Part shown: positions 9,999 to 19,418 of the stretch, in pieces
How the letters are laid out: each line of letters starts with the position of its first letter
Numbering within the stretch: position 1 is the stretch's first letter
Assembly: GCA_016025055.1 (NCBI GenBank)
Contig: CP065590.1
Coordinates: 3,348,001-3,412,000 of the forward strand
Reading direction: 5' to 3'
DNA from: Chryseobacterium indologenes
GTDB taxonomy: Bacteria; Bacteroidota; Bacteroidia; Flavobacteriales; Weeksellaceae
Length of the DNA stretch: 64,000 bases
Notes under the pieces: model-generated
Database searches by the model: none
What the model saw: the letters and a program-made list of their open reading frames with translations, nothing else
Told to the model about the DNA's origin: nothing
Translations under genes and position numbers: made by a program

Positions 9999-10040
9999 GT
10001 AAAATCCTGGTCCTGTTTGGGGCTGGGATTTTACGCTTTT
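9999..10040 (+). terminator. Terminator of the efflux operon
   Basis: Stem gtaaaatcc (9999-10007) with ggattttac (10026-10034), extended by partial pairing of the inner gg-tcc/ggct bases, then cgctttt. A moderate terminator. Confidence 0.65.
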
Positions 10041-10174
10041 ATATAGACAGTCTTAAAAATGGAAGGTAAAATGTTTCTTCACTCTTCACTCTTCAGATAT
10101 AAAATCGATTCTGCTTTTTATGATGTCATGAAAAATTTCACACCAACTTATTTTTATTTAGAAACAATAAAAAT

Positions 10175-10182
10175 TATCTTTG
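10175..10182 (+). promoter_or_regulatory. -7 box TATCTTTG of the TonB-receptor gene
   Basis: TATCTTTG followed by C, 29 bases before the ATG at 10212. The -33 position is T-rich (tttt) rather than a clear TTTG. Confidence 0.6.
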
Positions 10183-10211
10183 CAAGATTATAAAAACTAT
10201 TACGTAGAAGA

Positions 10212-12425
10212 ATGAAAAAGCAGTATGCATTCATAGGGCTGTTGGCATCGGGAATCCTATTTTCCCAAACAGCGAAGGATTCTATAACCTCTAAAGGCAT
10301 TGACGATGTGGTGATCGTAGCCTCCAGAAAGCCCACCAAAATTTCAGAAATTCCTGGTACTGTCTGGGTCGTACAAAAAGAAAAAATACAGGAACAGGCA
10401 AAAAGTGGAGTTCCGATCAAAGAAATGCTCTCTATTTTAATTCCGGGCATGGATATTGGGCCTCAGGGAAGAACCAATTACGGACAGAATATGAGAGGAC
10501 GTTCTGCACTGGTAATGATTGACGGAGTCTCATTAAACAGTATCCGTACAATCAGCCGTCAGCTGGATGCCATTGATCCTTTTAATATTGAAAGAATTGA
10601 AGTGCTCTCGGGAGCCAGCTCTATTTATGGAGGCAATGCGACAGGAGGAATTATCAACATCATTACCAAAACACCATCTAAAAAAGGAATCAGTGGGGAA
10701 ACTGAATTGGGCATACGTACAGGTTTTATGGGAAAAGATGACCATGATTTCCGTGCGGCGCAGTCTATTGCAGGGAAAGGCGAAAAATTATTCGGTAGAC
10801 TGGGAATTGCCTACCAGCAAAACGGAGGTGCTTATGGTGCAGATGAAAAACAGCTTTTTACAGACATTACCCAAACTGACCTTCAATACAACCAATCTAT
10901 TGATATCTTAGCTACAGGAGGATATCAGTTCAATAATAAACATAAAATAACCGCTTCCCTTCAATATTATAATTCAAAATTCAATGGTGACAGGAGCTTG
11001 TTTTTGGGAGAGAATTTAAGTGCATTTACACAGAAGAAAGCATCGTTGCTAGAAATGAGAGACGGATTTTCATCTGATAAAAATGTAGGAACAGAAAGAT
11101 ATATGGGGACAATAGCCTATACCGGAAACGGAATTTTAGGAGGTCAGGATTTGTATGTGCAGTTCGCAACACGTGGCGAAAAACTGGGATTTTATCCTTT
11201 TCCGGGAAATATAACAATGAAGGACAGTAAAAAATTGGCTTATATGTCTTCTTCTCAGCAGGATACTTATTATTCCGGAATCAAGGCTTTGTTATCCAAA
11301 TCATGGCGAGGACTGAATGTTACCTATGGAGCAGACATCGATTTTGAAAAGTTTGAAGGAAATCAATCGGTATATAACATTGCTAAAACGATGTCAAGTG
11401 GCGGATTGATCAATGAGACCCAATATAGATTAGGAAGATATCCTACCAATCATTCACAAAGTTATGCAGGATATGTTCAGGCTAAATATAATATTCTTCC
11501 CAAACTACAGCTTAATGCCGGGGTTCGATATCAGAATATCACTGTCAAAATGGATGATTTCGTAGGTTCTGAGCAGCAGACACAGGTAGCAATGGGCTAT
11601 GGGCAATCTGCATCTGCAATTCCGGGCGGGCAAAGTTCTTACAACGTAACGCTGGCTAATGCCGGATTATTATATAAGTTTAATGAACAGCACCAGGTTT
11701 GGGGTACCTTTTCTCAGGGGGCAAGCCTCGCAGATCCGGCAAAATACTATGGTATCGGTAAGTATGAATTGCAGGGTGCCAATTGGAATGTGATATCCAG
11801 TATTAATGTCAAAGATCAGCCTTTACAAGCCATTAAAACCAATCAGTTTGAGCTGGGTTACCGTATTAATGAAGGAGGGTTGAGAGCTCAGATTGCAGGA
11901 TTCATGAGTAATTCGGACAAAAGTGTAACGGTTGACAAAAAGACCTTCCAGATCCTTGTTAATGATTTGAAATTAAGAAATATGGGGATAGAGGCTGAAA
12001 TTTCCTATTCCATGAATAACGGAGTTTATTTTGGAGCAAGCGGTCTTTTGATCAGATCTGAAGTAGATAATAACGGAGAATGGAAAAAACAGGAGATCTA
12101 TAATGCTTCCCCCTCAAAATTGGTGACGTATATCGGGTACAATATCAATAGCTGGTCATTCAGATTCCAGTCTTTGCAGAATTTCAAACTGACTGATGAA
12201 TTGAATAACGTCATTGACGGATATAATACTTCCGACCTGATGGTGGGGTATCGTTTCCGTTGGGGAAAATTCAATCTTGGAATCCAGAATATATTCAATA
12301 CCGATTATCAGACCATATGGAGCAAGCGTTCCCAGGTTTTATATTCTTCTTACGGACTTCCGGAATTGTTTAATTATAAAGGAAGAGGAAGAACATTTAA
12401 TCTGTCTTATACATTTGATTTTTAA
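10212..12425 (+). CDS. TonB-dependent outer-membrane receptor, siderophore type
   Basis: A 737-residue receptor. A signal peptide (ends ILFSQ, about residue 19) is followed by a plug domain (about 30-155) with the usual GIDDVVIVASRKPTKISEIPGTVWVV start and IERIEVLSGASSIYGGNATGGIINIITK end. A 22-strand barrel region follows to the terminal aromatic strand LSYTFDF. No CarboxypepD-like prefix is present, which fits a siderophore rather than a SusC-type receptor. It is followed 68 bases later by a siderophore-interacting FAD reductase, supporting uptake of a ferric siderophore. The exact ligand is not readable. No Fur box was confirmed. Confidence 0.93.
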   Translation: MKKQYAFIGLLASGILFSQTAKDSITSKGIDDVVIVASRKPTKISEIPGTVWVVQKEKIQEQAKSGVPIKEMLSILIPGMDIGPQGRTNYGQNMRGRSALVMIDGVSLNSIRTISRQLDAIDPFNIERIEVLSGASSIYGGNATGGIINIITKTPSKKGISGETELGIRTGFMGKDDHDFRAAQSIAGKGEKLFGRLGIAYQQNGGAYGADEKQLFTDITQTDLQYNQSIDILATGGYQFNNKHKITASLQYYNSKFNGDRSLFLGENLSAFTQKKASLLEMRDGFSSDKNVGTERYMGTIAYTGNGILGGQDLYVQFATRGEKLGFYPFPGNITMKDSKKLAYMSSSQQDTYYSGIKALLSKSWRGLNVTYGADIDFEKFEGNQSVYNIAKTMSSGGLINETQYRLGRYPTNHSQSYAGYVQAKYNILPKLQLNAGVRYQNITVKMDDFVGSEQQTQVAMGYGQSASAIPGGQSSYNVTLANAGLLYKFNEQHQVWGTFSQGASLADPAKYYGIGKYELQGANWNVISSINVKDQPLQAIKTNQFELGYRINEGGLRAQIAGFMSNSDKSVTVDKKTFQILVNDLKLRNMGIEAEISYSMNNGVYFGASGLLIRSEVDNNGEWKKQEIYNASPSKLVTYIGYNINSWSFRFQSLQNFKLTDELNNVIDGYNTSDLMVGYRFRWGKFNLGIQNIFNTDYQTIWSKRSQVLYSSYGLPELFNYKGRGRTFNLSYTFDF

Positions 12426-12493
12426 AAATAAGGTTAAAGTGTTACTGCTTTAATCTGAATACTTTCCAACAAATCCGGTTTCCGACTAAAGAA

Positions 12494-13339
12494 ATGAAAC
12501 CGGATATTAACTTTAAAAATTCAGTTATGGCTAAAGTTTCAACAGGGCAGATCATTGCCGAAGTAACCAGAAAAGAATACATCACTGATCATTTTATCAG
12601 AGTGTATCTGTATTCGCCTGAAGTTCCTCAATTCAAAGGAGCTACTGTAGGTGATAACAATAAAATTGCAATTCCGCCGGTAGGATTGAATGAAATTCAT
12701 TTTCCCACACTGGATGAAAATCATCAATGGGTGTATCCGCCGAAAGAAGTGGCACCGGTGATCAGGACCTATACCCACAGAGGAATTGATCTTGAAAAGA
12801 ATGAGCTGATCATCGATTTTGTAGACCATGGAGACGCCGGGCCGGCTTCAAAATGGGTACGGGAAGCGGTAGCAGGCTCGAAGCTGGGGATCATGATGCG
12901 TATGAGCGAAAAAGAGCTGTATCCCGAAGCTGAATGGTATTTGCTGGTGGGAGATGCCACAGCAATTCCTGTATTAAGTGCTATTTTAGAAACACTGCCT
13001 GAATCAGCAAAAGGAGTCTGCATCATTGAAGTTCACGGGAAAGAAGACGAACAGCACCTTGAAACCAAAGCTGATATAGAGTTTACATGGGTGCATAATC
13101 CTGAACCGCAAAATACAAGCGATATTGCTGAAGTAGTACGGAATATTACCATTCCTGAAACCACGAAATTTGGTTATGTAGCCTGTGAATTTTCGAGCGT
13201 TAAAGAAATCAGAAACTATCTCAGAAAAGAGAGAAACTGGACCGCGAAAGAATTGTATGCCTATTCTTACTGGAAAGCAGGGGTAGCAGAAAATGAATCG
13301 CAGGCGGACAGACATAAAGAAAAGGATTCAATAGAATAG
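12494..13339 (+). CDS. Siderophore-interacting protein (ferric-siderophore reductase, ViuB-like)
   Basis: A 281-residue cytoplasmic FAD/NAD(P)H reductase of the SIP family, releasing iron from imported ferric siderophores by reduction. FAD-binding part: HFIRVYLYS, then PVIRTYTHRGID (the R-x-Y-T motif) and DHGDAGPASKWVREA. NAD(P)H part: YLLVGDATAIPVLSAILETLP and FGYVACEFSSVKEIRNYLRKE, ending with AYSYWKAG, the family's signature close. An internal ATG at 12527 (MAKVSTG) is an alternative start. It is probably co-transcribed with the upstream TonB receptor. Confidence 0.93.
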   Translation: MKPDINFKNSVMAKVSTGQIIAEVTRKEYITDHFIRVYLYSPEVPQFKGATVGDNNKIAIPPVGLNEIHFPTLDENHQWVYPPKEVAPVIRTYTHRGIDLEKNELIIDFVDHGDAGPASKWVREAVAGSKLGIMMRMSEKELYPEAEWYLLVGDATAIPVLSAILETLPESAKGVCIIEVHGKEDEQHLETKADIEFTWVHNPEPQNTSDIAEVVRNITIPETTKFGYVACEFSSVKEIRNYLRKERNWTAKELYAYSYWKAGVAENESQADRHKEKDSIE

Positions 13340-13383
13340 ATTAGGCAACTGTAGCTCATCACTGCAAATCCTAAGACTTAAAC

Positions 13384-13415
13384 TTTGAATTATGGCTTTC
13401 GAAGCTGTATCTTTG
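13384..13415 (+). promoter_or_regulatory. Promoter of the methyltransferase gene
   Basis: TTTG at 13384-13387, 20-base spacer, TATCTTTG at 13408-13415. It overlaps the first codons of the longer open frame beginning at 13385 and so argues for the ATG at 13433 as the true start. Confidence 0.82.
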
Positions 13416-13432
13416 TACCTTTGACAACTACT

Positions 13433-14137
13433 ATGAAAGATTTAATGGGTAGAGCAATCTGGGATTATTATCACAATAATACTCCTGAAGATTTGCAGAC
13501 TGAAACTTCAATTTCTGAGCTGGATGAACTTCCGGTAGAATATTTATTCAGAGATTTTGATAATATGAATGCAATAGAGCAGAAAGCGCTTCAGCTATCC
13601 GAGGGAAAAGTCTTGGATATTGGAGCCGGAGCCGGATCTCATTCTTTGTATCTTCAGAATGAAAAAAATCTTGATGTTTCAGCATTGGATATTTCACCAA
13701 AGTCTATTGAAGTCTGTACACTGAGAGGAGTAAAAAAGGCTGTCGCTGAAAATATTCTCAACTTTTCGGGAGAAACTTTTGATACCATTCTCTTGCTGAT
13801 GAATGGAACGGGAATTTTTGAAAGCCTGCCTAAAATTGATACTTATCTTCAAAAACTGCATACCCTGCTCAATGATAACGGACAAATCTTAATCGACAGC
13901 ACGGATATTCTCTATATGTTTGACCGTGATGAAGACGGAGGAGTTTATATTCCGGCCGGAGGATATTACGGGGAACTGGATTATATTGTGCATTATAAAG
14001 GTGAATCCGAAGAGCCGATCAAATGGTTGTACCTCGATTTTAATACATTGAAAAACGCAGCAGTGAACAACGGCTTCAATATTGAAAAAGTACTGCAGGA
14101 TGAGGATTCTTATCTGGCAAAACTGACTAAAAAATAA
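13433..14137 (+). CDS. Class I SAM-dependent methyltransferase
   Basis: A 234-residue methyltransferase. Motif I is VLDIGAGAGSHSLYL (about residues 57-71), followed by the acidic end of beta-2, DVSALDISPKSIE, and the motif IV-like TILLLMNGTGIFESLPKIDTYLQKLHTLL. The C-terminal half is typical of small-molecule methylases of the Methyltransf_25 type; the substrate is unknown. The start at 13433 is chosen because a full promoter covers the 16 upstream codons. It lies downstream of the siderophore genes but has its own promoter. Ends at a terminator. Confidence 0.88.
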   Translation: MKDLMGRAIWDYYHNNTPEDLQTETSISELDELPVEYLFRDFDNMNAIEQKALQLSEGKVLDIGAGAGSHSLYLQNEKNLDVSALDISPKSIEVCTLRGVKKAVAENILNFSGETFDTILLLMNGTGIFESLPKIDTYLQKLHTLLNDNGQILIDSTDILYMFDRDEDGGVYIPAGGYYGELDYIVHYKGESEEPIKWLYLDFNTLKNAAVNNGFNIEKVLQDEDSYLAKLTKK

Positions 14138-14150
14138 AATTATACAATAG

Positions 14151-14174
14151 AAACGGGTTGTAGCCCGTTTTTTT
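14151..14174 (+). terminator. Terminator of the methyltransferase gene
   Basis: Stem aaacggg (14151-14157) with cccgttt (14164-14170), loop TTGTAG, then a T run. Belongs to a set of GGG-xTxTAG-CCC terminators also at 34205 and 61150. Confidence 0.85.
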
Positions 14175-14207
14175 CATATCACGACAATTGCTCTATTACC
14201 AAAAGAA

Positions 14208-14234
14208 AAGGCTGCTTCAAAATGAAACAGCCTT
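14208..14234 (-). terminator. Terminator of metG
   Basis: Stem aaggctg (14208-14214) with cagcctt (14228-14234), extended by ttca/tgaa. On the minus strand it is followed by the T run complementary to 14201-14209. Confidence 0.75.
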
Positions 14235-14255
14235 CAATTTTATATCAATGGACAA

Positions 14256-16313
14256 TTATCCGATCTCAATACCGTTTTCAACACTACTGTCATCCGGTGT
14301 TACGAAAGATAATTTACCGTCCGGTTTTGTAGTCAATAACAACATTCCCTGAGATTCAATTCCTCTGATCTTTCTTGGTGCAAGATTTAATAAAATCATT
14401 ACCTGTTTTCCGATTACTTCTTCAGGCGTAAAGCTTTCTGCAATACCTGAAACTACAGTTCTTACGTCTACTCCTGTATCCACAGTCAGTTTTAGTAATT
14501 TATCTGCTTTTTCAACTTTTTCAGCTTCTGTAATCGTAGCTGTTCTTAAGTCTATTTTAGTAAAATCATCAAAAGTGATCTCCTCTTTCATAGGGTTGGC
14601 GTTAGGATTTGTTTTTTTATTGTTTTGTTTAGTTTGTTCAAGCTTCTGTACTTGCGCCTCAATTACTTCATCACTTATCATTTCAAAAATTAATTTAGGT
14701 TTGTTAATTTTTGTACCAGCAGCTAAAAATTCATAGTTTTCAAGGCTTAAATATTCCCATTTAGTTACCATAGGAACATTAAAGAGCTCTTGGATTTTTT
14801 TAGATGTAAAAGGTAAAAATGGTTCACATACGTTTGCTAAACAACCAACGACTTGTGAAGCTATATATAAAATAGTTTTTACTCTTTCGGGATCATTTTT
14901 TTGTAATTTCCAAGGCTCCTGATCAGCTAAATACTTATTTCCAATGCGAGCTATATTCATCATAACAGCCAAAGAATCTCTAAAATAATAATCTTCAAGT
15001 CTCGTTGAAATTCCATTAGAGTAATTGCTTAAATCTGTTAAAACTTGCTTATCTTCTGTTGTTAAATCTGTAGCAGGTGACGGAATTACTCCGTCATAAT
15101 AGTTATTAACTAAAACAGCAACTCTGTTGATGAAGTTTCCGAAAATACCTACCAACTCAGAATTATTCTTCGTCTGGAAATCTTTCCATGTAAAGTTATT
15201 ATCCTTTGTTTCCGGAGCGGAAGAAAGAAGTGCATATCTTAAAACATCCTGCTGACCGGGGAAATCTTCTACATATTCATGCGCCCATACTGCCCAGTTT
15301 CTTGACGTTGAAATTTTATCATTCTCAAGGTTCAGGAACTCAAATGCCGGAACGTTTTTAGGCATGATGTAATCTCCGTGCGCTTTCATCATCGATGGGA
15401 AGATGATACAGTGGAATACAATATTATCTTTTCCGATAAAATGTACAAGGTCACTGTCTTCACTTTGCCAGTAATCTCTCCAGTCTTTTCCGTTTTTCTC
15501 GGCCCATTCTTTCGTGAAAGAAATATACCCGATCGGAGCATCAAACCATACATAAAGAACCTTTCCTTCAGCGTTCGGAAGAGGAACAGGAACTCCCCAG
15601 TTCAGGTCTCTGGTCATGGCACGTGGTTTTAAACCGTCGTTTAGCCAAGATTTTACCTGCCCGTATACGTTAGGCTTCCAGTCGTCTTTATGACCTTCAA
15701 TGATCCATTCATTTAAAAAGTCCTCATACTCATTTAAAGGAAGGTACCAGTTCTTTGTTTCTTTTAAAATAGGAACATTACCGCTTAACATTGATTTCGG
15801 ATTGATCAGTTCTGAAGGAGATAGGGTAGAACCACACTTTTCGCACTGGTCTCCGTAAGCGTTTTCGTTGCCACAATTAGGACAAGTTCCTACAATATAA
15901 CGGTCAGCAAGGAATTCTCCCGCCTGCTCATCAAAATATTGTTCTGAAACTTCTTCCGTAAATTTCCCTTTTTCATACAGAACCTTAAAAAAGTCCTTGC
16001 TCGTTTCATAATGATTTTTAGAAGTCGTTCTTGAATACTCATCAAAAGAAATTCCCAGATCTGAAAAGGATTTTTTGATGATCCCATGGTATTTGTCAAC
16101 AATATCCTGTGGGGTTACACCTTCCTTTTTAGCTCTTATGGTAATAGGAATTCCATGTTCATCCGAACCACAGATAAACGCTACATCTTTTCCTAATCTT
16201 CTCTGAAATCTTGCGTAAACATCCGCAGGAATATAAACACCTGCCAAATGTCCTATATGAACCGGCCCGTTTGCATAAGGCAATGCTGCCGTAATCATCT
16301 TTCTGTTTGACAT
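14256..16313 (-). CDS. metG: Methionine--tRNA ligase
   Basis: A 685-residue MetRS charging tRNA-Met in the cytoplasm. HIGH-type motif [14 protein letters not shown] (about residues 12-25). Zinc knuckle with [18 protein letters not shown] (about 143-160). KMSKS-type loop [11 protein letters not shown]. Anticodon-binding helical domain about 400-560, then a Lys/Asn-rich linker ([12 protein letters not shown]) and a C-terminal EMAP/Trbp111-like tRNA-binding domain (about 580-685: [11 protein letters not shown]...[18 protein letters not shown]). Length and domain order are those of the dimeric long-form enzyme. Single gene, convergent with the upstream methyltransferase. Confidence 0.97.
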   Translation of the reverse strand: MSNRKMITAALPYANGPVHIGHLAGVYIPADVYARFQRRLGKDVAFICGSDEHGIPITIRAKKEGVTPQDIVDKYHGIIKKSFSDLGISFDEYSRTTSKNHYETSKDFFKVLYEKGKFTEEVSEQYFDEQAGEFLADRYIVGTCPNCGNENAYGDQCEKCGSTLSPSELINPKSMLSGNVPILKETKNWYLPLNEYEDFLNEWIIEGHKDDWKPNVYGQVKSWLNDGLKPRAMTRDLNWGVPVPLPNAEGKVLYVWFDAPIGYISFTKEWAEKNGKDWRDYWQSEDSDLVHFIGKDNIVFHCIIFPSMMKAHGDYIMPKNVPAFEFLNLENDKISTSRNWAVWAHEYVEDFPGQQDVLRYALLSSAPETKDNNFTWKDFQTKNNSELVGIFGNFINRVAVLVNNYYDGVIPSPATDLTTEDKQVLTDLSNYSNGISTRLEDYYFRDSLAVMMNIARIGNKYLADQEPWKLQKNDPERVKTILYIASQVVGCLANVCEPFLPFTSKKIQELFNVPMVTKWEYLSLENYEFLAAGTKINKPKLIFEMISDEVIEAQVQKLEQTKQNNKKTNPNANPMKEEITFDDFTKIDLRTATITEAEKVEKADKLLKLTVDTGVDVRTVVSGIAESFTPEEVIGKQVMILLNLAPRKIRGIESQGMLLLTTKPDGKLSFVTPDDSSVENGIEIG

Positions 16314-16333
16314 TTATAGTAAAGTTTTAACTG

Positions 16334-16341
16334 CAAAGATA
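16334..16341 (-). promoter_or_regulatory. -7 box of metG
   Basis: CAAAGATA on the plus strand reads TATCTTTG on the minus strand, followed by C and 20 bases before the ATG at 16313. No clear -33 TTTG at the usual distance. Confidence 0.6.
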
Positions 16342-16562
16342 AGGATTATCTCTTGAATACCGCTATTTGTGGAGTTATTATGATCTATAATGAATTTTCA
16401 GGACTTCTATATGAAATAAAGTTAAACATTTGTTTAACTTTTATGTTGCGAGAAGAATTATATTATGCAATGCATACTATCCAATAAATTATTGGACTTG
16501 AAACAACTAACTTATTTCGGTTTCGTAATATACACAATTTTAACTTAAATTATATTAAAATT

Positions 16563-19406
16563 ATGCTAATTCTATTTTTTTTTAAATTGCGACAAGGCTT
16601 TAAGCCAAAAAAATCAATAAAACGAAACTATATTAAAAATAAGATTGTGAAGAATTTTACAACGGTATTAAAAGTTGCGCCCGCTTTTTTATTGGCCAGT
16701 ACAATAATGCACGCGCAGACCACAGACTCTATCACGAAGGAGAAGAAGATCGAAGAGGTTGTATTGATCGGGTATGGGAAACAAAAAAAATCTGACCTTA
16801 CAGGTTCCATTACTTCGGTTACAGCCAAAGACTTCAATGGTGGAGCTACTTCTGCAGGCCAGCTGATCCAGGGGAAAACACCGGGAGTACAGATTACCAA
16901 TAACAGCGGTGCTCCGGGTTCCGGTACCAAAATCAGAATCAGGGGAACATCTTCGCTCGGGGGAGAAAACTCACCTTTGATTGTTATTGATGGCGTACCT
17001 CAGGATTTTGTCGGAGTAAACGGGGTGTCAGACCCTCTATCCCTGATTAACCCTAACGATATTGAAACATTTGATATCTTAAAAGATGCTTCTGCAACAG
17101 CAATCTATGGAAACAGAGCTTCCAACGGGGTAATTTTGATCACTACTAAAAAGGGAAGTGCCGGAAGATTCAAGGTCAACTTCTCAACAGTGACTTCACT
17201 TTCTACCAAAATGGGTAATGTAGATGTTTTAAATGCTGATGAGTTCAGACAATTTGTAAATACGTACGCTCCGGCCAACTATAAAACAAAGCTGGGGAAC
17301 GCCAATACCAACTGGCAGGATGTAATTTATCAAACAGCATGGGGAACAGATAATAACGTGTCTTTCTCAGGAGGTATCAAAGCCTTACCTTACCGTTTAT
17401 CGATAGGCTACAACGAACAGAATGGTATTGTAAGATCCAATTCATTCAAAAGAACTTCCGTAGGTCTGAACTTAAACCCGAAATTCTTTGATAACCATTT
17501 ATCAGTAAATGTAAATGCAAAAGGTACCTTTACCGACAACAGATTTGTTGACGGAGGAGTGATAAAAGCAGCTACGTATTTTGATCCCACACAACCTGTA
17601 TACTCAGGAAACTCCAAATATGGGGGATATTACGAATGGCTGGATAATAACTCTCCCAACGGATATAATGTGAACGCAAGCTCAAATCCACTGGGAATGA
17701 TCGATGGACTTCGCGATGTTTCTTCCGTAACCAGAGGGTTAGGAAATATTCAGCTGGATTATAAGTTCCATTTTCTGCCGGATTTGCATTTTAATGTGAA
17801 TGCAGGTTACGATTATACCAAAAGTGAGGGGCATAAAGTAAAAGACGCCAGATACAGAATAGGATACGAAGATAAAGGAAGTGAAAACTTCTATTCCATG
17901 GAAAAGAAGAACAAGTTGTTGGAAACTTATTTTAACTATACTAAGAACATTTCTGCCATTAATTCAGGAGTAGATCTTACTGCCGGATATTCTTATCAGG
18001 ATTTCAATATCATCATTCCGGGAGCAATGACTTACAGAGGGATCGGAAATAATACAAAAGATGTAGATTTCGAAAGCAGGAATACCTTGATCTCTTTCTA
18101 TGGTAGAGCTATCTTCACCATTGCAAACAAATATGTTATTTCCGGATCAATCCGTAGAGACGGTTCTTCCAGGTTCTATAACCTGACCCGGGATAATGTT
18201 TGGGGAGTATTTCCCGGAGTATCTTTAGCATGGAAGCTAAACGAAGAAAACTTCATTAAAAATATTTCAGCGATCAGTACTTTAAAACTGAGAGCAGGAT
18301 GGGGGAAAACAGGACAACAGGAACTGCCGGCACTTGGGGTGAATGGTAATAAACCAAATAACTACCCGGCACTTGGAGCCTACAACCCAAGTAATCCTGG
18401 AGCTTATTATCAGTTTGGTAACGAATATTATTATATGTTCCGCCCTGCCAACTTCAATCCGAATCTTACTTGGGAAACAACCGTTACCAAAAACATAGGA
18501 TTGGATTTTGGTTTTGCTAAAAACAGGGTAACAGGATCCATTGACCTTTTCAGAAAAGATACCAAAGATTTATTGGTATTTGCTGATGAACCGGCAGGAG
18601 GCCTGAGCAACGCCAGCTGGCAGAATATCGGAGATATGAAGAATGAAGGGATTGAAGGAAGTGTTACCGTAATCCCTGTTAAAAATGAAAATACAACCTG
18701 GGAACTGAGCTTTAACGCAACCCACTACAAACCCATCATTACAAAATTGAAAGACAGAGGAGGAGAGTCCTTTAATATGGAAGTAGGAGGTATTGAAGGA
18801 GGTTCAGGAAACAGAATTCAGGCTCATGCCGTAGGATATGCTCCTAACTCATTCTGGGTATATCAGCAGGCATATGATGCAAGTGGAAACCCGATCAGTG
18901 GAGGTTACGTAGACAGAAATGGAGATGGGGTCATCAACACAAAAGATATGTATTACTACAAATCGACAACTCCGGACGCTATCTTAGGCTTTTCGACCAA
19001 GTTATCACATAAGAAATGGGATTTTGCACTAAGTGCAAGAGCAGTGCTAGGCAACTATGTATATAATAATGCGGCTTCCAACAGTTCTTTAAAGTCTGCT
19101 TCTACCAACGAATATCTGCAGAACGTATTCTCATCAGCCGCTGATTATAAGTTCTCGGATTTCCAGTACAGATCTGACATTTATGTGGAAAATGCATCAT
19201 TTTTCAGACTGGATAATATCAATATCGGATACAACTTTGGAGAAATATTCTCAAAAGGAAGTAATCTGAAAGTGTATGGTATGGCACAAAATGTTTTTGT
19301 GATCTCTAAATATTCAGGCTTAGATCCTGAAGTATACGGCGGGATAGACAACGGATATTATCAGATGCCTAAAATTTATTCTATAGGCTTTAACTTTCAA
19401 TTTTAA
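16563..19406 (+). CDS. SusC/RagA-family TonB-linked glycan transporter
   Basis: Up to 947 residues. An outer-membrane TonB-dependent barrel that, with the SusD protein that follows, takes up oligosaccharides. The signature SusC plug opening is present (EEVVLIGYGKQKKSDLTGSI), then ATSAGQLIQGKTPGVQI, GSGTKIRIRGTSSLG, PLIVIDGVP and DPLSLINPNDIETFDILKDASATAIYGNRASNGVILITTKKG. It lacks the CarboxypepD_reg domain most SusC proteins carry. The ATG at 16563 gives a long basic leader. A GTG at 16647 would give MKNFTTVLKVAPAFLLASTIMHAQ, a cleaner signal peptide, and may be the real start. Twelve bases separate it from susD. Confidence 0.93.
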   Translation: MLILFFFKLRQGFKPKKSIKRNYIKNKIVKNFTTVLKVAPAFLLASTIMHAQTTDSITKEKKIEEVVLIGYGKQKKSDLTGSITSVTAKDFNGGATSAGQLIQGKTPGVQITNNSGAPGSGTKIRIRGTSSLGGENSPLIVIDGVPQDFVGVNGVSDPLSLINPNDIETFDILKDASATAIYGNRASNGVILITTKKGSAGRFKVNFSTVTSLSTKMGNVDVLNADEFRQFVNTYAPANYKTKLGNANTNWQDVIYQTAWGTDNNVSFSGGIKALPYRLSIGYNEQNGIVRSNSFKRTSVGLNLNPKFFDNHLSVNVNAKGTFTDNRFVDGGVIKAATYFDPTQPVYSGNSKYGGYYEWLDNNSPNGYNVNASSNPLGMIDGLRDVSSVTRGLGNIQLDYKFHFLPDLHFNVNAGYDYTKSEGHKVKDARYRIGYEDKGSENFYSMEKKNKLLETYFNYTKNISAINSGVDLTAGYSYQDFNIIIPGAMTYRGIGNNTKDVDFESRNTLISFYGRAIFTIANKYVISGSIRRDGSSRFYNLTRDNVWGVFPGVSLAWKLNEENFIKNISAISTLKLRAGWGKTGQQELPALGVNGNKPNNYPALGAYNPSNPGAYYQFGNEYYYMFRPANFNPNLTWETTVTKNIGLDFGFAKNRVTGSIDLFRKDTKDLLVFADEPAGGLSNASWQNIGDMKNEGIEGSVTVIPVKNENTTWELSFNATHYKPIITKLKDRGGESFNMEVGGIEGGSGNRIQAHAVGYAPNSFWVYQQAYDASGNPISGGYVDRNGDGVINTKDMYYYKSTTPDAILGFSTKLSHKKWDFALSARAVLGNYVYNNAASNSSLKSASTNEYLQNVFSSAADYKFSDFQYRSDIYVENASFFRLDNINIGYNFGEIFSKGSNLKVYGMAQNVFVISKYSGLDPEVYGGIDNGYYQMPKIYSIGFNFQF

Positions 19407-19418
19407 ATAAGAAGCAAG

